Origin: JBDIBB01 sp039812685
GTDB lineage: Bacteria > Acidobacteriota > Vicinamibacteria > Vicinamibacterales > JAFNAJ01
NCBI GenBank assembly: GCA_039812685.1
Contig: JBDIBB010000116.1
Location: 1 to 11,484, forward strand
Reading direction: 5' to 3'
Length of the DNA stretch: 11,484 bases
Part shown: positions 11,475 to 11,484 of the stretch, in pieces
How the letters are laid out: every line of letters starts with the position of its first letter
How positions within the stretch are numbered: position 1 is the stretch's first letter
The notes under the pieces: generated by a model
What the model was told of the DNA's origin: nothing
The model's database searches: none
What the model saw: the letters and a program-made list of their open reading frames with translations, nothing else
Translations under genes and position numbers: made by a program

Positions 11475-11484
11475 GGCGGCGCAC

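Noticed and set aside
11390..11484. Possible cobalamin or SAM riboswitch before metH
   Set aside because: Only 95 bases of leader are in view. They hold simple GC-rich palindromes and no recognisable riboswitch core. One further upstream cannot be excluded.

Overview
The window is GC-rich, densely coded bacterial DNA. It reads as a chromosomal, mostly housekeeping region, probably from a member of the Acidobacteriota (Vicinamibacteria-like). This placement is an inference. It rests on the GC-rich codon use and on the 617-residue secreted VWA protein at 1587-3440, a type (VWFA-related, TIGR03436-like) that is especially common in that phylum. I see no insertion sequence, CRISPR array, tRNA or rRNA gene, integrase, or gene of clearly foreign composition. 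No stretch longer than 300 bases lacks a gene.

Layout. On the + strand, the 3' end of a 2-oxoglutarate dehydrogenase E2 gene (sucB, 3-257) is followed by a secreted ChaN-like haem-binding domain protein fused to a C-terminal PDZ domain (336-1562). That gene converges on a long minus-strand block. Read in the direction of transcription, the block is metH (11389-7688), a small STAS-domain anti-sigma-factor antagonist (7679-7341), rfbB (7328-6240), an ArsR-type regulator fused to a SAM-methyltransferase-like domain (6144-5134), ahcY (5056-3515) and the VWA protein (3440-1587). metH, the STAS gene and rfbB are separated by only 8 and 12 bases and probably share a transcript.

The central theme is the S-adenosylmethionine cycle. 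AhcY splits S-adenosylhomocysteine (SAH), and MetH remethylates the homocysteine to methionine. The ArsR-methyltransferase fusion has the architecture described for SahR, the SAH-sensing repressor of SAM-cycle genes characterised in Proteobacteria. Its gene lies directly upstream of ahcY. In front of it I find a good sigma70-type promoter (TTGACA, 17-base spacer, GACACT with an extended TG), followed at once by an inverted repeat with 8-bp arms that covers the predicted transcription start and the start codon. This looks like an autoregulated sahR-ahcY operon with a recognisable operator, possibly outside the phylum where SahR was defined. It is the most interesting observation here. No copy of the operator is visible in the 95 bases upstream of metH.

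The remaining genes (rfbB for dTDP-sugar synthesis, the STAS switch protein, the VWA protein and the ChaN-PDZ protein) have no obvious functional link to the SAM cycle.
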